Shown: one piece after another, positions 28,304-37,200 of the stretch
Numbering within the stretch: position 1 is the first letter of the stretch
Layout of the letters: every line of letters begins with the position of its first letter
NCBI RefSeq assembly: GCF_038397775.1
Contig: NZ_CP151650.1
Location: 4,340,001-4,404,000 of the forward strand
Reading direction: 5' to 3'
From: Pseudomonas sp. RC10
GTDB lineage: Bacteria; Pseudomonadota; Gammaproteobacteria; Pseudomonadales; Pseudomonadaceae
Length of the DNA stretch: 64,000 nt
Made by a program: the position numbers and the translations under genes
Notes under the pieces: generated by a model
What the model was told of the DNA's origin: nothing
Seen by the model: only the letters and a program-made list of their open reading frames with translations
Databases searched by the model: none

Positions 28304-29773
28304 TTAATCACTCGCCTGCGACAACGGTCGAGCGACGTCTTCCAACGATTTGCGCTCGGACGCCACGCCCCAGATCGCTTGCACCGCCGCCGCCAGCAAC
28401 ATCAACGCGGCGCCGATCAGGTAACCGATGAACACCGGCCCCCGCTCATGGCTATCGATCAACTCACCAAACAGCGTCGGTCCGATGATCCCGCCTAGCG
28501 CGGTGCCGAAGGCATAGAACACCGCAATCGCCAGCGCGCGAATTTCCAGAGGGAAGGTTTCGGCCACGGTCAGATAAGCCGAACTGGCCGCCGCCGAGGC
28601 AAAGAAAAAGATGATCATCCAGGCAATGGCCTGCTGGGTGACGTTGAGCACGCCTTGTTCGAACAGGTAGCCGCTGATGCTCAGCAGCACGGCCGACACC
28701 GCATACGTCAGGCTGATCATGACCCGCCGCCCTACCACGTCAAACAGCCTGCCGAGCAGCAACGGTCCGCAGAAATTCCCCAGTGCCAGCGGCAGCACGT
28801 ACCAGCCAATCGACGCTGACGGCACCTGGTAAAACTCGGTGAGCACCAACGCATAGGTAAAGAAGATCGCGTTATAGAAAAACGCTTGCGCAGTCAGCAG
28901 CGTCAGGCCGACCGATGCGCGCTGGCGATAGGTGTTGAACAGCGTGTCGAAGATTTCCCGTAACGGCGTGTGATCCCGCGCATGCAGGCGCAGTTTTTTT
29001 CCACTCGGCTCAGGCAGGTCATGGCCTTGCTCACGAAAGCGCGCTTCGATGCCTTCGACGATGGCTTTTGCTTCTTCGGCCTGCCCATGGATCAGCAACC
29101 AGCGAGGGCTTTCTGGGAGCCACAGGCGCATCAGCAAAATCATCAGCCCCAGCAACGCACCGATGCCGAAGCACAAACGCCAGCCCAGATCGCCGCCGAT
29201 CCAGCCAGGGTCCAGCAGAATGATCGAGCCGCCCGCCCCCAGCGCCGCCCCGATCCAGAACGTGCCGTTGATGGTCAGATCGACCCAGCCGCGAAACCGG
29301 GCCGGGGTGAATTCCTGAATGGTCGAATTGATCGCCGTGTATTCGCCACCGATGCCCATGCCGGTCAGGAACCGGAACAGCATGAAGCTCCACAGGCTGA
29401 ACGAAAACGCCGTGGCGGCCGTGGCGCAGATGTAGAGGGCCAGGGTGATGAAGAACAGCTTGCGTCGCCCAAGGCGGTCGGTCAGCCAGCCAAAAAACAG
29501 CGCCCCCAGCACGGCGCCGCAGATGTAGGCGCCACCCGCCAACCCAATGTCGGCGTTGGTCAGGCGCAGCACCGGGCTCTCTTTCAGCGCCCCTGATACC
29601 GACCCCGCCAGCGTGACCTCAAGACCGTCGAGCAGCCAGGTGATGCCGAGGGCAAACACCAACAACGTATGAAAACCGCCCCACGGCAAGCGGTCCAGAC
29701 GCGACGGAAGGTCGGTTTCAAACACCCTGCCCTTGGCCTGCTCCGCTGCTGAATCGACGCTCGCGACGGTCAT
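28304..29773 (-). CDS. MFS transporter, sugar-porter-like
   Basis: A 489-residue major facilitator with about 12 membrane helices. The loop 2-3 motif GWLTDRLGRRKLFF, the post-TM5 motif RWLLIHGQAEEA (PESPRW pattern), and GRLFDVVGRR in the second half mark the sugar/metabolite:H+ porter group. A cytoplasmic loop of about 70 residues links TM6 and TM7. An RFLTGMGIGGEYTAINSTIQE segment lies in TM4-5. The substrate cannot be read from the sequence; relatives take up organic acids or sugars. It is 167 nt downstream of fumC in the same orientation and may belong to that operon's periphery. Confidence 0.88.
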   Translation of the reverse strand: MTVASVDSAAEQAKGRVFETDLPSRLDRLPWGGFHTLLVFALGITWLLDGLEVTLAGSVSGALKESPVLRLTNADIGLAGGAYICGAVLGALFFGWLTDRLGRRKLFFITLALYICATAATAFSFSLWSFMLFRFLTGMGIGGEYTAINSTIQEFTPARFRGWVDLTINGTFWIGAALGAGGSIILLDPGWIGGDLGWRLCFGIGALLGLMILLMRLWLPESPRWLLIHGQAEEAKAIVEGIEARFREQGHDLPEPSGKKLRLHARDHTPLREIFDTLFNTYRQRASVGLTLLTAQAFFYNAIFFTYALVLTEFYQVPSASIGWYVLPLALGNFCGPLLLGRLFDVVGRRVMISLTYAVSAVLLSISGYLFEQGVLNVTQQAIAWMIIFFFASAAASSAYLTVAETFPLEIRALAIAVFYAFGTALGGIIGPTLFGELIDSHERGPVFIGYLIGAALMLLAAAVQAIWGVASERKSLEDVARPLSQASD

Positions 29774-29940
29774 GGTGAATCCCTGCTCCACAGATCGGGA
29801 TGATCTGAGGGTGAGAGTTCGGGGGCCGATTGCGAGTTCAGCCTAATTCGCCGTTCCTCAGCTCTTCGATTTTGCGAATACGCTCACCTCCGACACGTTC
29901 CGCATTTCGCCACGCATCCACCCCATTGGCGATTGCGCGC

Positions 29941-31332
29941 TCACCGAGGCGCCACCATCCACTCCGGTCGCACCATCCGTTCATACTCCTGCGTCGTCAG
30001 GAACCCCAGGGCCACTGCTGCGGCCTTCGGCGTAAGCCCCTCCTGCGCGGCTTTGCGGGTGATCTGAGCCACTCGGTCGTACCCCAGAACGGGATTGAGC
30101 ACAGTGGCCATGAGCAAAGCGTTTTCAACGTTTTCGGCAAGCTTGGGCACGTTCACCTCCAGCCCTCTCAACAGCCGCTCGGTAAAGATGCCGACGCAGT
30201 GGGCCAGGACGCCAATCGATTGCAGCAGGTTGTGGATCAGCACGGGTTTGGCGACGTTCAGCTCAAACACGCTGGATGCGCCGGCGACAGTGATCGTTGC
30301 GTGATTGCCCATCACCTGCATTGCCGCCTGCACCAGCACCTCGGCCAAGGTCGGATTACGTTTTCCTGGCATGATCGATGAGGTCAAACCGTCGTCCGGC
30401 AGCACTAGCTCCGCCAGACCGCAGCGAGGGCCTGAGCCCAAAAAACGAATGTCATTGGCGATCTTGCTCAACGACACGGCCAGTACATTCAGCGCCCCCG
30501 ACACTTCGACCAGCGCATCGTGGGTGCCCATGCCCTCGAACTTGCTCGGGTTCGGCACGAATGGCTCGCCAGTGATGTCGCTCAACGCCTCGCAGAACGC
30601 CCGATCGAAACCCTCCGGCGTATTGAGCCCGGTGCCCACGGCCGTGCCGCCTTGAGGCAACGTCCGCAGCCGTGGCAGGCACCCTTCAATACGGTCGATA
30701 CCGTGGCTGATCTGATGAGCAAAGGCATCGAACGCTTGGCCCTGGGTCATCGGCACAGCATCCATCATGTGAGTGCGGCCAATTTTCAGCACGTTCGCCC
30801 AGGCCCGTGCCTTTGTGGTGAGAGCGTCGCGCAAGGCGGCCAAGGCCGGCAGCAATTCATCGCGCAGCTGCAAGGTTGCCGCAACGTGCATGACCGTGGG
30901 AAAGCTGTCGTTGGACGACTGCGATCGATTGACGTGATCGTTGGGGTGGACCGGTTGCTTGCTGCCCAACGCACTACCCAGCGCGAGGTTAGCCAGATTG
31001 GCGATGACCTCGTTGGCGTTCATGTTGGTCTGGGTGCCGGAGCCAGTCTGCCAGACCGTCAGCGGAAAGTGCTCATCGAACGCGCCCGCTGCGACATGCA
31101 TGGCGGCCTGTTCGATGGCCAGCGCGAGGTCTTCCGGCAGCGTGCCCAGACGTAGGTTCGCCTGAGCGCAGGCCCGTTTTTGCAAACCGAAGGCGTGGAT
31201 CAGCCCGGCGGGAAAGCGTTCGCCATACGAGCCGAAGACCTCCAGCGCACGCTGAGTCTGCGCGCCCCAGTAGCGGTTGGCCGGAATCGACACTGGCCCG
31301 AACGCATCGTGTTCCTGACGCACGTCGCTCAT
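29941..31332 (-). CDS. fumC: Class II fumarate hydratase (divergent paralogue)
   Basis: A 463-residue fumarase/aspartase superfamily enzyme. Conserved blocks are VWQTGSGTQTNMNANEVIANLA, HPNDHVNRSQSSNDSFPT, GRTHMMDAVPMT, and the signature TSSIMPGKRNPT. Most FumC proteins read GSSIMPGKVNP, so the signature is slightly altered (G to T, V to R), suggesting a specialised paralogue. The expected reaction is fumarate to malate. Its start overlaps the dctA stop by 4 nt (ATGA), so it is translationally coupled with the C4-dicarboxylate carrier and lies downstream of another lyase of the same superfamily. Confidence 0.88.
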   Translation of the reverse strand: MSDVRQEHDAFGPVSIPANRYWGAQTQRALEVFGSYGERFPAGLIHAFGLQKRACAQANLRLGTLPEDLALAIEQAAMHVAAGAFDEHFPLTVWQTGSGTQTNMNANEVIANLANLALGSALGSKQPVHPNDHVNRSQSSNDSFPTVMHVAATLQLRDELLPALAALRDALTTKARAWANVLKIGRTHMMDAVPMTQGQAFDAFAHQISHGIDRIEGCLPRLRTLPQGGTAVGTGLNTPEGFDRAFCEALSDITGEPFVPNPSKFEGMGTHDALVEVSGALNVLAVSLSKIANDIRFLGSGPRCGLAELVLPDDGLTSSIMPGKRNPTLAEVLVQAAMQVMGNHATITVAGASSVFELNVAKPVLIHNLLQSIGVLAHCVGIFTERLLRGLEVNVPKLAENVENALLMATVLNPVLGYDRVAQITRKAAQEGLTPKAAAVALGFLTTQEYERMVRPEWMVAPR

Positions 31333-32630
31333 AACGCCGCCCCCGGCGCACGGCCCAGCTCACGGCGGTACTCTTCCTGCGCTGTCTGCTCGGAAAACTC
31401 CCCGGCCCACTTGGCAACAACCACGGTGGCGACGCTGTTGCCAACGGTGTTGCACGTGGCGACGGCCATCGACATGAAGCGGTAGACGCCGAACAAGAGC
31501 GCCAGGCCCTCGGCAGGCAGCACGCCGACAGCGGTAACCGTGGCGGCGAACACCACGAAGCTGCCACCGGACACAGCCGCCGCGCCCTTGGACGTCACCA
31601 GCATGATGGCAACGATGCCCAACTGGTGCTCCCAGCTCAGCGGCACGCCGTAGGCATTGGCGATAAACAGAACACACAAAGACATATAGATGGACGTGCC
31701 ATCCAGGTTGAAGGCGTAACCGGTGGGCAATACCAGGCCGACGCTCTGCTTGGAGCAACCAAATTTTTCAAGCTTCTGCAACAGTCGGGGCAACGCGCTT
31801 TCAGACGACGCGGTGCCCAGTACGATGAAGATCTCGTCCTTGATGTAATTCAAGAACCGCCACAAGCTGAACCCGGACAGACGGCAGACGGCACCCAGCA
31901 CCACGAAGATGAAAAAGAAGATCGCCACGTAAAACATCAGCACCAAATTGGCCAGGGACATCAGGACTGCCGTGCCGTTACTGCCAACGGCGTAGGCCAC
32001 GGAACCAAAGGCACCCAGCGGCGCAAACTTCATAATCAGGTTGATGAACTCGAAGAAGCATTCGGAAATACGGCTCAGGCCTTCTTCGATCACTGTGCGG
32101 CGTTCTGGCTTGAGCGCCAGCAAGGCAAAACCGAACAGCACCGAAATCACCAGCACTTGCAACAGTTGGCCACCGGCAAAGGCGCCGACGAAGTTGTCGG
32201 GAAAAATGCCGTAGATGAAGTCCATCGTCGAGACCGGACCGTGCCCCTTGGCGACGGCAGCACTGGCCGCTGCGGCAGTGGCGCTGCTGGGGTGGGCGTC
32301 GTGCATGCCTGAGCCGATGTGCAGCACGTTGCCCCAGATCAGGCCGATGGCCAGCGCCAACGTCGACAACACTTCGAAATAGATCAGTGCCCGCAGGCCG
32401 ACCTTGCCCACGCGTTTGATGTCGCCGGCCGAAGCGATGCCGTGCACCACGGTGAAGAACACCAGCGGCGCGACGGCGGTCTTGATCAGTTTGAGGAAGG
32501 TGTCGCCGAGGATCTTGAAGCTCGCCGCCAGCTCAGGAGCGATAAACCCCAAGGCAATCCCGAGGACCATGGCCGCGATTACCTGAAACGTCAGGTCGCG
32601 GTAAAACGGTTTTTTACCGGTAGAAGACAT
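31329..32630 (-). CDS. dctA: C4-dicarboxylate:cation symporter DctA
   Basis: A 433-residue DAACS-family carrier with about eight membrane helices plus re-entrant loops. Diagnostic segments are LIKTAVAPLVFFTVVHGIA, the serine-rich GTASSESALPRLLQKLEKFGC, the LPTGYAFNLDGTSIYMSL ion-binding region, and MAVATCNTVGNSVATVVVAKW. DctA imports succinate, fumarate, malate and sometimes orotate. Its place between a fumarate-releasing-type lyase and FumC suggests that it brings in the pathway substrate or a C4 acid. It overlaps fumC by 4 nt and follows the lyase by 89 nt. Confidence 0.92.
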   Translation of the reverse strand: MSSTGKKPFYRDLTFQVIAAMVLGIALGFIAPELAASFKILGDTFLKLIKTAVAPLVFFTVVHGIASAGDIKRVGKVGLRALIYFEVLSTLALAIGLIWGNVLHIGSGMHDAHPSSATAAAASAAVAKGHGPVSTMDFIYGIFPDNFVGAFAGGQLLQVLVISVLFGFALLALKPERRTVIEEGLSRISECFFEFINLIMKFAPLGAFGSVAYAVGSNGTAVLMSLANLVLMFYVAIFFFIFVVLGAVCRLSGFSLWRFLNYIKDEIFIVLGTASSESALPRLLQKLEKFGCSKQSVGLVLPTGYAFNLDGTSIYMSLCVLFIANAYGVPLSWEHQLGIVAIMLVTSKGAAAVSGGSFVVFAATVTAVGVLPAEGLALLFGVYRFMSMAVATCNTVGNSVATVVVAKWAGEFSEQTAQEEYRRELGRAPGAAL

Positions 32631-32719
32631 GCTTGCGCTCTCATTGTTGTTATGGGGCAAAAACAGGGTCTGAAACACAGGGCATCACCGAGCACGGATG
32701 AATGGGCCCGGCCAACAGG

Positions 32720-34075
32720 TCAGCGCCTGACGGAGCCTTCCCGGGCAAGGGCGCGATCCACCATCTGAGGCGCCAGTCCCAGGTAGTTGCAGGGGTCGGT
32801 GAGGCGTTGCAATTCGGCCAGATCCAGACGTTCGGTCACCTCGCCCTGCGCGACGAGCGCGTCCAGGAGGCTAATGTTTTCTTCGTTGGCAACCCGGCAG
32901 GCGGCGTACACGACATCGTGGGCAAGCTGACGTCCCAGTGCGGGTGCAAGGCCCATCATCACGGCCTCGGCGACAATCAGCCCCTGAGTCATGTTGAGGT
33001 TTTTCAGCATGCGCTCCGGGCGCACTTCGAGGCCGGCGAGCATGAACTTGGCTTGACCGAGCGAGGCAGCGCTCAACGCAAAGGCCTCCGGGATGGCAAT
33101 CCATTCCGCTTGCCACGGACCGGTCGAGCGCTCGAAATCCTGAATCATTGCGTCAAGCATCAAACCCGCCTGCTGACGCACGCCTTTGGCGGCGGCGTAC
33201 ATCAGCTCGCAGGAAATCGGGTTGCGCTTCTGCGGCATGGTGCTGCTGGCGCCCCGGCCCTTGACGAACGGCTCGTAGGCTTCGCCCAGTTCACTGGTCA
33301 TCATCATCATGACGTCCAGTGCGACCTTGCCCAGCGAGGCGGTGACCAGCCCAAGGAAGTTCAAGGTCTCTGCCAAACCGTCGCGAGCCACGTGCCACGT
33401 GGCTTGCGGCACGCCCAGCCCCAGCTCGGCCATCAGCGCTACCTGCACCTCGAGGCCCTTTTCGCCCAGCGAGGCCAAGGTCCCGGCGGCACCCGCGAAC
33501 TGCCCCACTTCCACCCGAGGACGCAGCTCAACCAGACGCTCGGCATGACGGTCGAACATGCTCAGCCACACTGCGCACTTGTAGCCGAAGGTGATAGGCA
33601 GTGCGTGTTGCAAGTGAGTGCGCCCTGCCATCGGCGTATCCCGGTATTTCTGCGCCAGTCCGGCGAGCAGGCCACGTACGGCCTGAACGTCACGCTCGAC
33701 CAGCGCCAGCGCGGCCCGCACCTGCAGGACCACGGCAGTGTCCATGATGTCCTGAGTGGTCGCGCCCCAATGCACGTAGCGCCCGGCTTCGCCGCAGGTC
33801 TTCGACAGTTGCTCCACCAGCGGCAGGATCGGGTAACCGACGATTTCGGTTTCGTGTTGCATCCATGCCAGGTCCAGAGAGTCAAACGTGGCCTTGGCGG
33901 CGATCTGTTCGGCTGCGTCGGCAGGGATCACGCCACAGCGTGCTTCGGCCCGGGCCAACGCCACCTCGACCTCGATGTAGCGCTCGATCAGCGCTTTGTC
34001 AGAGAACACGTCGCGCATTTCAGCGGTGCCGAACATGTCGCGGAACAGCGCAGAATCAAAAACGGTAGTAGACAT
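32720..34075 (-). CDS. Fumarase/aspartase superfamily lyase (PcaB-like), substrate unknown
   Basis: A 451-residue lyase related to 3-carboxy-cis,cis-muconate cycloisomerase and adenylosuccinate lyase. It shows YVHWGATTQDIMDTA (substrate-binding region 1), GRTHLQHALPITFG (region 2) and the signature GRGASSTMPQKRNP (region 3, flexible Ser loop). No other protocatechuate gene is nearby, so a muconate role is doubtful. With dctA and fumC it more likely releases fumarate from a succinyl adduct such as an N-substituted aspartate; that is inference. The ATG at 34075 (MSTTVFDSALFRDMF) is chosen; the frame above it runs into the GntR operator region. It is divergent from the GntR gene. Confidence 0.82.
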   Translation of the reverse strand: MSTTVFDSALFRDMFGTAEMRDVFSDKALIERYIEVEVALARAEARCGVIPADAAEQIAAKATFDSLDLAWMQHETEIVGYPILPLVEQLSKTCGEAGRYVHWGATTQDIMDTAVVLQVRAALALVERDVQAVRGLLAGLAQKYRDTPMAGRTHLQHALPITFGYKCAVWLSMFDRHAERLVELRPRVEVGQFAGAAGTLASLGEKGLEVQVALMAELGLGVPQATWHVARDGLAETLNFLGLVTASLGKVALDVMMMMTSELGEAYEPFVKGRGASSTMPQKRNPISCELMYAAAKGVRQQAGLMLDAMIQDFERSTGPWQAEWIAIPEAFALSAASLGQAKFMLAGLEVRPERMLKNLNMTQGLIVAEAVMMGLAPALGRQLAHDVVYAACRVANEENISLLDALVAQGEVTERLDLAELQRLTDPCNYLGLAPQMVDRALAREGSVRR

Positions 34076-34102
34076 GATTGGGGTCCTGGATGTTGTTATT
34101 GG

Positions 34103-34130
34103 CCGTACATATTTAATATGTCCGTACATA
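34103..34130. promoter_or_regulatory. Overlapping palindromes between lyase and GntR genes (operator)
   Basis: ACATATTTAATATGT (34107-34121) is a perfect odd palindrome and TATGT-CCGT-ACATA (34117-34130) overlaps it. CCGTACATA is also a direct repeat (34103-34111 and 34122-34130, 19-nt period). The position 28-52 nt from both starts suits a GntR operator for the divergent genes. Confidence 0.65.
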
Positions 34131-34181
34131 ATTATTACCCGGTCCCCTGATACACTGTCAACTCGCTGTGGGGAGAGCTCG

Positions 34182-34925
34182 ATGGAAGGCAACAATCAAA
34201 CGCGTTATGTAGCCGTGGCCAATGACCTGATGGACGGCATCAGCACTGGGCGGTACCCGGTAGGGTCATTGCTGCCGACGGAATTCGAGTTGTGCGAGCT
34301 TTACGAAGTCAGCCGCCACACGGTGCGCGCCGCGATCACGCAGTTGCAGAATCAAGGGATGGTGTCGCGCCGCAAACGCGTAGGGACCCGCGTAGAAGCG
34401 GCTGAACCCAGCGGGGGTTATTCACAGTCGTTGGCGTCTGTGGCGGATCTGGTGCACGTGGCAGAAACCCACATTCGTGACGTCCAGGACGTCCGGCATT
34501 TCGTCGTGGACATTACGTTGGCGCGACGCCTGGGGCTTGAACCTGGCTCGCACTGTTTCTGCATGTCGAGCGTCAAAGTCGACATTAATCACCGCCAGGC
34601 GCCGTTATGCTGGACGGACGTGTACGCCGATGACGGCTATGCCGAGGTGATCCCGCTGGCCCGGGAGTGTCCCGGCGAACTGATCGCCGCGCTGATCGAG
34701 CGGACATTCGGGCGCAGGATCGATGCGGTCGATCAACAGGTCAGGCCGGTGCAATTGAGCGTGGTACTCGCGCATCGCCTGAATGCAGGTCCAGGATCAT
34801 TGGGGCTGAACATTATTCGCCAATACCGCGACGACCAGGGAGGGCTGATCGCGGTCTCGGAAACGGTCTATCCGGATGACCGATTCACGCTGGTCATGCA
34901 AATGAAACGGGAGCGGCGCGGCTGA
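34182..34925 (+). CDS. GntR-family regulator (HutC/UTRA subfamily)
   Basis: A 247-residue regulator. The N-terminal winged helix (about 8-75) has GRYPVGSLLPTEFELCELYEVSRHTVRAAI, the GntR signature. The C-terminal UTRA ligand domain (about 95-245) is chorismate-lyase-like (FCMSSVKVDINHRQAPLCWTDVYAD, then VVLAHRLNAGPGSLGL and AVSETVYPDDRF). It starts 107 nt from the divergent lyase, with paired palindromes between, and probably controls the lyase-dctA-fumC operon. The ATG at 34182 follows GGGGAGAGCTCG. The inducer is unknown. Confidence 0.9.
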   Translation: MEGNNQTRYVAVANDLMDGISTGRYPVGSLLPTEFELCELYEVSRHTVRAAITQLQNQGMVSRRKRVGTRVEAAEPSGGYSQSLASVADLVHVAETHIRDVQDVRHFVVDITLARRLGLEPGSHCFCMSSVKVDINHRQAPLCWTDVYADDGYAEVIPLARECPGELIAALIERTFGRRIDAVDQQVRPVQLSVVLAHRLNAGPGSLGLNIIRQYRDDQGGLIAVSETVYPDDRFTLVMQMKRERRG

Positions 34926-34927
34926 CG

Positions 34928-34958
34928 AAAAAAAACCACCCAACGGTGGTTTTTTTTC
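34928..34958. terminator. Bidirectional terminator between GntR and dehydrogenase genes
   Basis: ACCACC-CAAC-GGTGGT stem flanked by seven A and eight T residues, serving both convergent genes. Confidence 0.92.
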
Positions 34959-34971
34959 ATTCAGGCCATCA

Positions 34972-36405
34972 TCACAGATTGAACACCGTCACCAGCTTGG
35001 TGTTCAGGTACGCCTCGATGGCCTCGGTCCCGCCTTCCGAACCGTAGCCGGAATCCTTGATCCCGCCGAACGGTACTTCCACCAGGCCAATCCCCTGATG
35101 GTTGATCGACAGCATGCCGGCTTCGATCCGGGTGCTGAGGATGTGTGCAGTCTTCATGGAGGTGGTGAACGCATACGACGCCAGCCCGAACGGCACGCGG
35201 TTGGATTCTTTTACCGCGTCTTCAACGGTGTCGAACGGCACGATCAGCGCGACTGGCCCAAACGGCTCTTCGTTCATGATGCGCATCTCGGTGGTCAGGC
35301 CGCTGAGCACCGTCGGCTGGAAGAAATAGCCCGGACCGTCGACCGATTGGCCGCCAGTGTGCAGTTTGGCGCCCTTGTCAGCCGCATCGTTGACCAGCGA
35401 GGTCAGGGCCGGGGCACGGCGTTCGTTGGCCAACGGCCCCATGGTCACGCCCTGTTCCAGACCGTTGCCCACCTTCACCTCATGGGTCAGGCCCACGAAC
35501 TTCTCGATGAACTGCTCATAAACGCCACGCTGCACGAGGATACGCGTCGGCGACACGCACACCTGGCCCGCGTTACGGAATTTGGCGCCTGCCAATGTGC
35601 GGGCTGCGAGGTCCAGGTCCGCGTCATCGAACACCAGCGCCGGGGCGTGACCGCCCAGTTCCATGGTGGCGCGCTTCATGTGCTGACCGGCCAGGGCGGC
35701 CAGTTGCTTGCCCACCGGGGTGGAACCGGTGAAGGTGACTTTCTTGATGGTCGGGTGCGCGATCAGGTAGCTGGAAATCTGTGCCGGATCACCAAAGACC
35801 AAGCCGATCACACCTGCCGGCACGCCTGCGTCAATGAAGGCGCGGATCAGCTCGGCGGGCGACGCCGGGGTTTCTTCAGGGGCTTTGACAATGATCGAAC
35901 ATCCGGCCGCCAGCGCGGAGGACAGCTTGCGCACCACCTGATTGATCGGGAAGTTCCAGGGGGTAAACGCCGCGACCGGACCGACCGGTTCCTTGATGAC
36001 TTTCTGCTCGACGGACGCGTTGCGCGACGGCACCAAACGGCCATAGGCGCGGCGGCCTTCTTCAGCGAGCCAGTCAATGATGTCAGCTGCGGCCAGGGTT
36101 TCCATGCGCGCTTCGGCCAGTGGCTTGCCCTGTTCCTGGGTCATGATGCTGGCGATGTTATCCACGCGCTCGCGCAACAGGTTCGCGGCTTTCTGCATGA
36201 TTTTGTAGCGGTCATAGGCTGGGGTGCTGCGCCAGGTTTCGAAACCGCGCTCGGCTGCGGCGAGGGCTTTGTCCAGATCGGCAATGTCGGCATGGGCGAC
36301 AGTGCCCAGGGTGTCGCCGGTGGCCGGGTTGATGACCGCGAGGGTGCGACCGTTTTCACTGGCGCGCCATTGGCCGTCGATATAAAGCTGAACGTCTGGG
36401 TACAT
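34972..36405 (-). CDS. NAD-dependent succinate-semialdehyde dehydrogenase-type ALDH
   Basis: A 477-residue aldehyde dehydrogenase. It shows [17 protein letters not shown], the coenzyme loop [27 protein letters not shown] (general-base Glu), [14 protein letters not shown] (catalytic Cys) and [11 protein letters not shown]. The pattern and the N-terminus ([14 protein letters not shown]) fit the SSADH/alpha-ketoglutarate-semialdehyde group (SSADH class II). The product would be succinate or a related dicarboxylate, which suits the neighbouring C4-acid genes. No GABA transaminase gene is present. It converges with the GntR gene and lies 119 nt downstream of an ArsR gene in the same orientation. 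Confidence 0.88.
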   Translation of the reverse strand: MYPDVQLYIDGQWRASENGRTLAVINPATGDTLGTVAHADIADLDKALAAAERGFETWRSTPAYDRYKIMQKAANLLRERVDNIASIMTQEQGKPLAEARMETLAAADIIDWLAEEGRRAYGRLVPSRNASVEQKVIKEPVGPVAAFTPWNFPINQVVRKLSSALAAGCSIIVKAPEETPASPAELIRAFIDAGVPAGVIGLVFGDPAQISSYLIAHPTIKKVTFTGSTPVGKQLAALAGQHMKRATMELGGHAPALVFDDADLDLAARTLAGAKFRNAGQVCVSPTRILVQRGVYEQFIEKFVGLTHEVKVGNGLEQGVTMGPLANERRAPALTSLVNDAADKGAKLHTGGQSVDGPGYFFQPTVLSGLTTEMRIMNEEPFGPVALIVPFDTVEDAVKESNRVPFGLASYAFTTSMKTAHILSTRIEAGMLSINHQGIGLVEVPFGGIKDSGYGSEGGTEAIEAYLNTKLVTVFNL

Positions 36406-36524
36406 GAGAAAACTCCGAGTGCGCCATCACGAGGCGTGGCAATGGAAATAGCGTGGCGGACAAACTTACAGGCATATACCTTGAACGATCAAGGCGAATT
36501 CATAAGATGTCTGACGAGGAAGTT

Positions 36525-36821
36525 CTAGCCGAGTTGCATCAACTGCTGCGCATACGCCTGAAGCACTTCGCGCTGCATCACGAAACTGGCGTACTTGCCT
36601 TCACGCACAGTAGAAATCAGTCCCGCGCGCTCAAGTTCTTTTGTGTGATGGGACACGGTCGCCGCGCTGACTGGGTGGACCTTGAGCAGCTCGGCGCAAG
36701 GCACGGCCTCTGTAGAGGCACTGATCTGAAGCAGAATCTGATAACGCCGACGGTCGGCGAGCGCCCTGGAAATCAGTGCGACTTGTTGGTCGGTCAATGA
36801 CAATTGATGTGCCGTGCTCAT
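36525..36821 (-). CDS. ArsR-family transcriptional regulator
   Basis: A 98-residue winged-helix protein. ALADRRRYQILLQIS opens the family fold, and HPVSAATVSHHTKELERAGLISTVREGKYASFVM is the recognition helix and wing. The classic metal-ligand CxC motif is absent, so it is probably a non-metal member. The ATG at 36821 begins the sensible reading (MSTAHQLSLTD). It lies upstream of the dehydrogenase gene in the same orientation and divergent from the NCS2 permease, so it may regulate either. Confidence 0.88.
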   Translation of the reverse strand: MSTAHQLSLTDQQVALISRALADRRRYQILLQISASTEAVPCAELLKVHPVSAATVSHHTKELERAGLISTVREGKYASFVMQREVLQAYAQQLMQLG

Positions 36822-37200
36822 GAAGATCGTTACACCCCAGTTGAAACCTCCTTGTCGAGACTTCTTATTGTGAGAGTCGTCGCCCCGGACATGACTGACT
36901 CCCGTTAAAAACAAGTGTCAGTTGAGACGCCAAACAGCATATCAAGGTTCAGTCTCCACAGAATAAGCGCGTTGCGCACACCCGCGAAGTATTTTCTGGC
37001 ATTCTGCGCGCCCTTTTCTTACAGGTCATGCAGCCAACTCAATCCGATTTGTTGTACACAATTTTCGTAATAATTGTTTTTAGATTTGTGGACATGTTGT
37101 AAAGTCGAAAACCTGACCTGCTAGACAGATTTTGTGTACAGGTTCGGACTGCGTCACCTGCAAAGCCCACGACCGAATAAAAACAATTGGCAGGCTAACC
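36822..37200. other. AT-rich regulatory gap between arsR and the NCS2 permease
   Basis: The 379-nt region has no gene. TGTACACAA at 37053-37061 and its inverse TTGTGTACA at 37132-37140 form a 9-bp inverted pair 70 nt apart, a possible operator pair for the permease. The last 60 nt lack a strong ribosome-binding site; GGCAGGCTAACC precedes the start. Confidence 0.45.
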
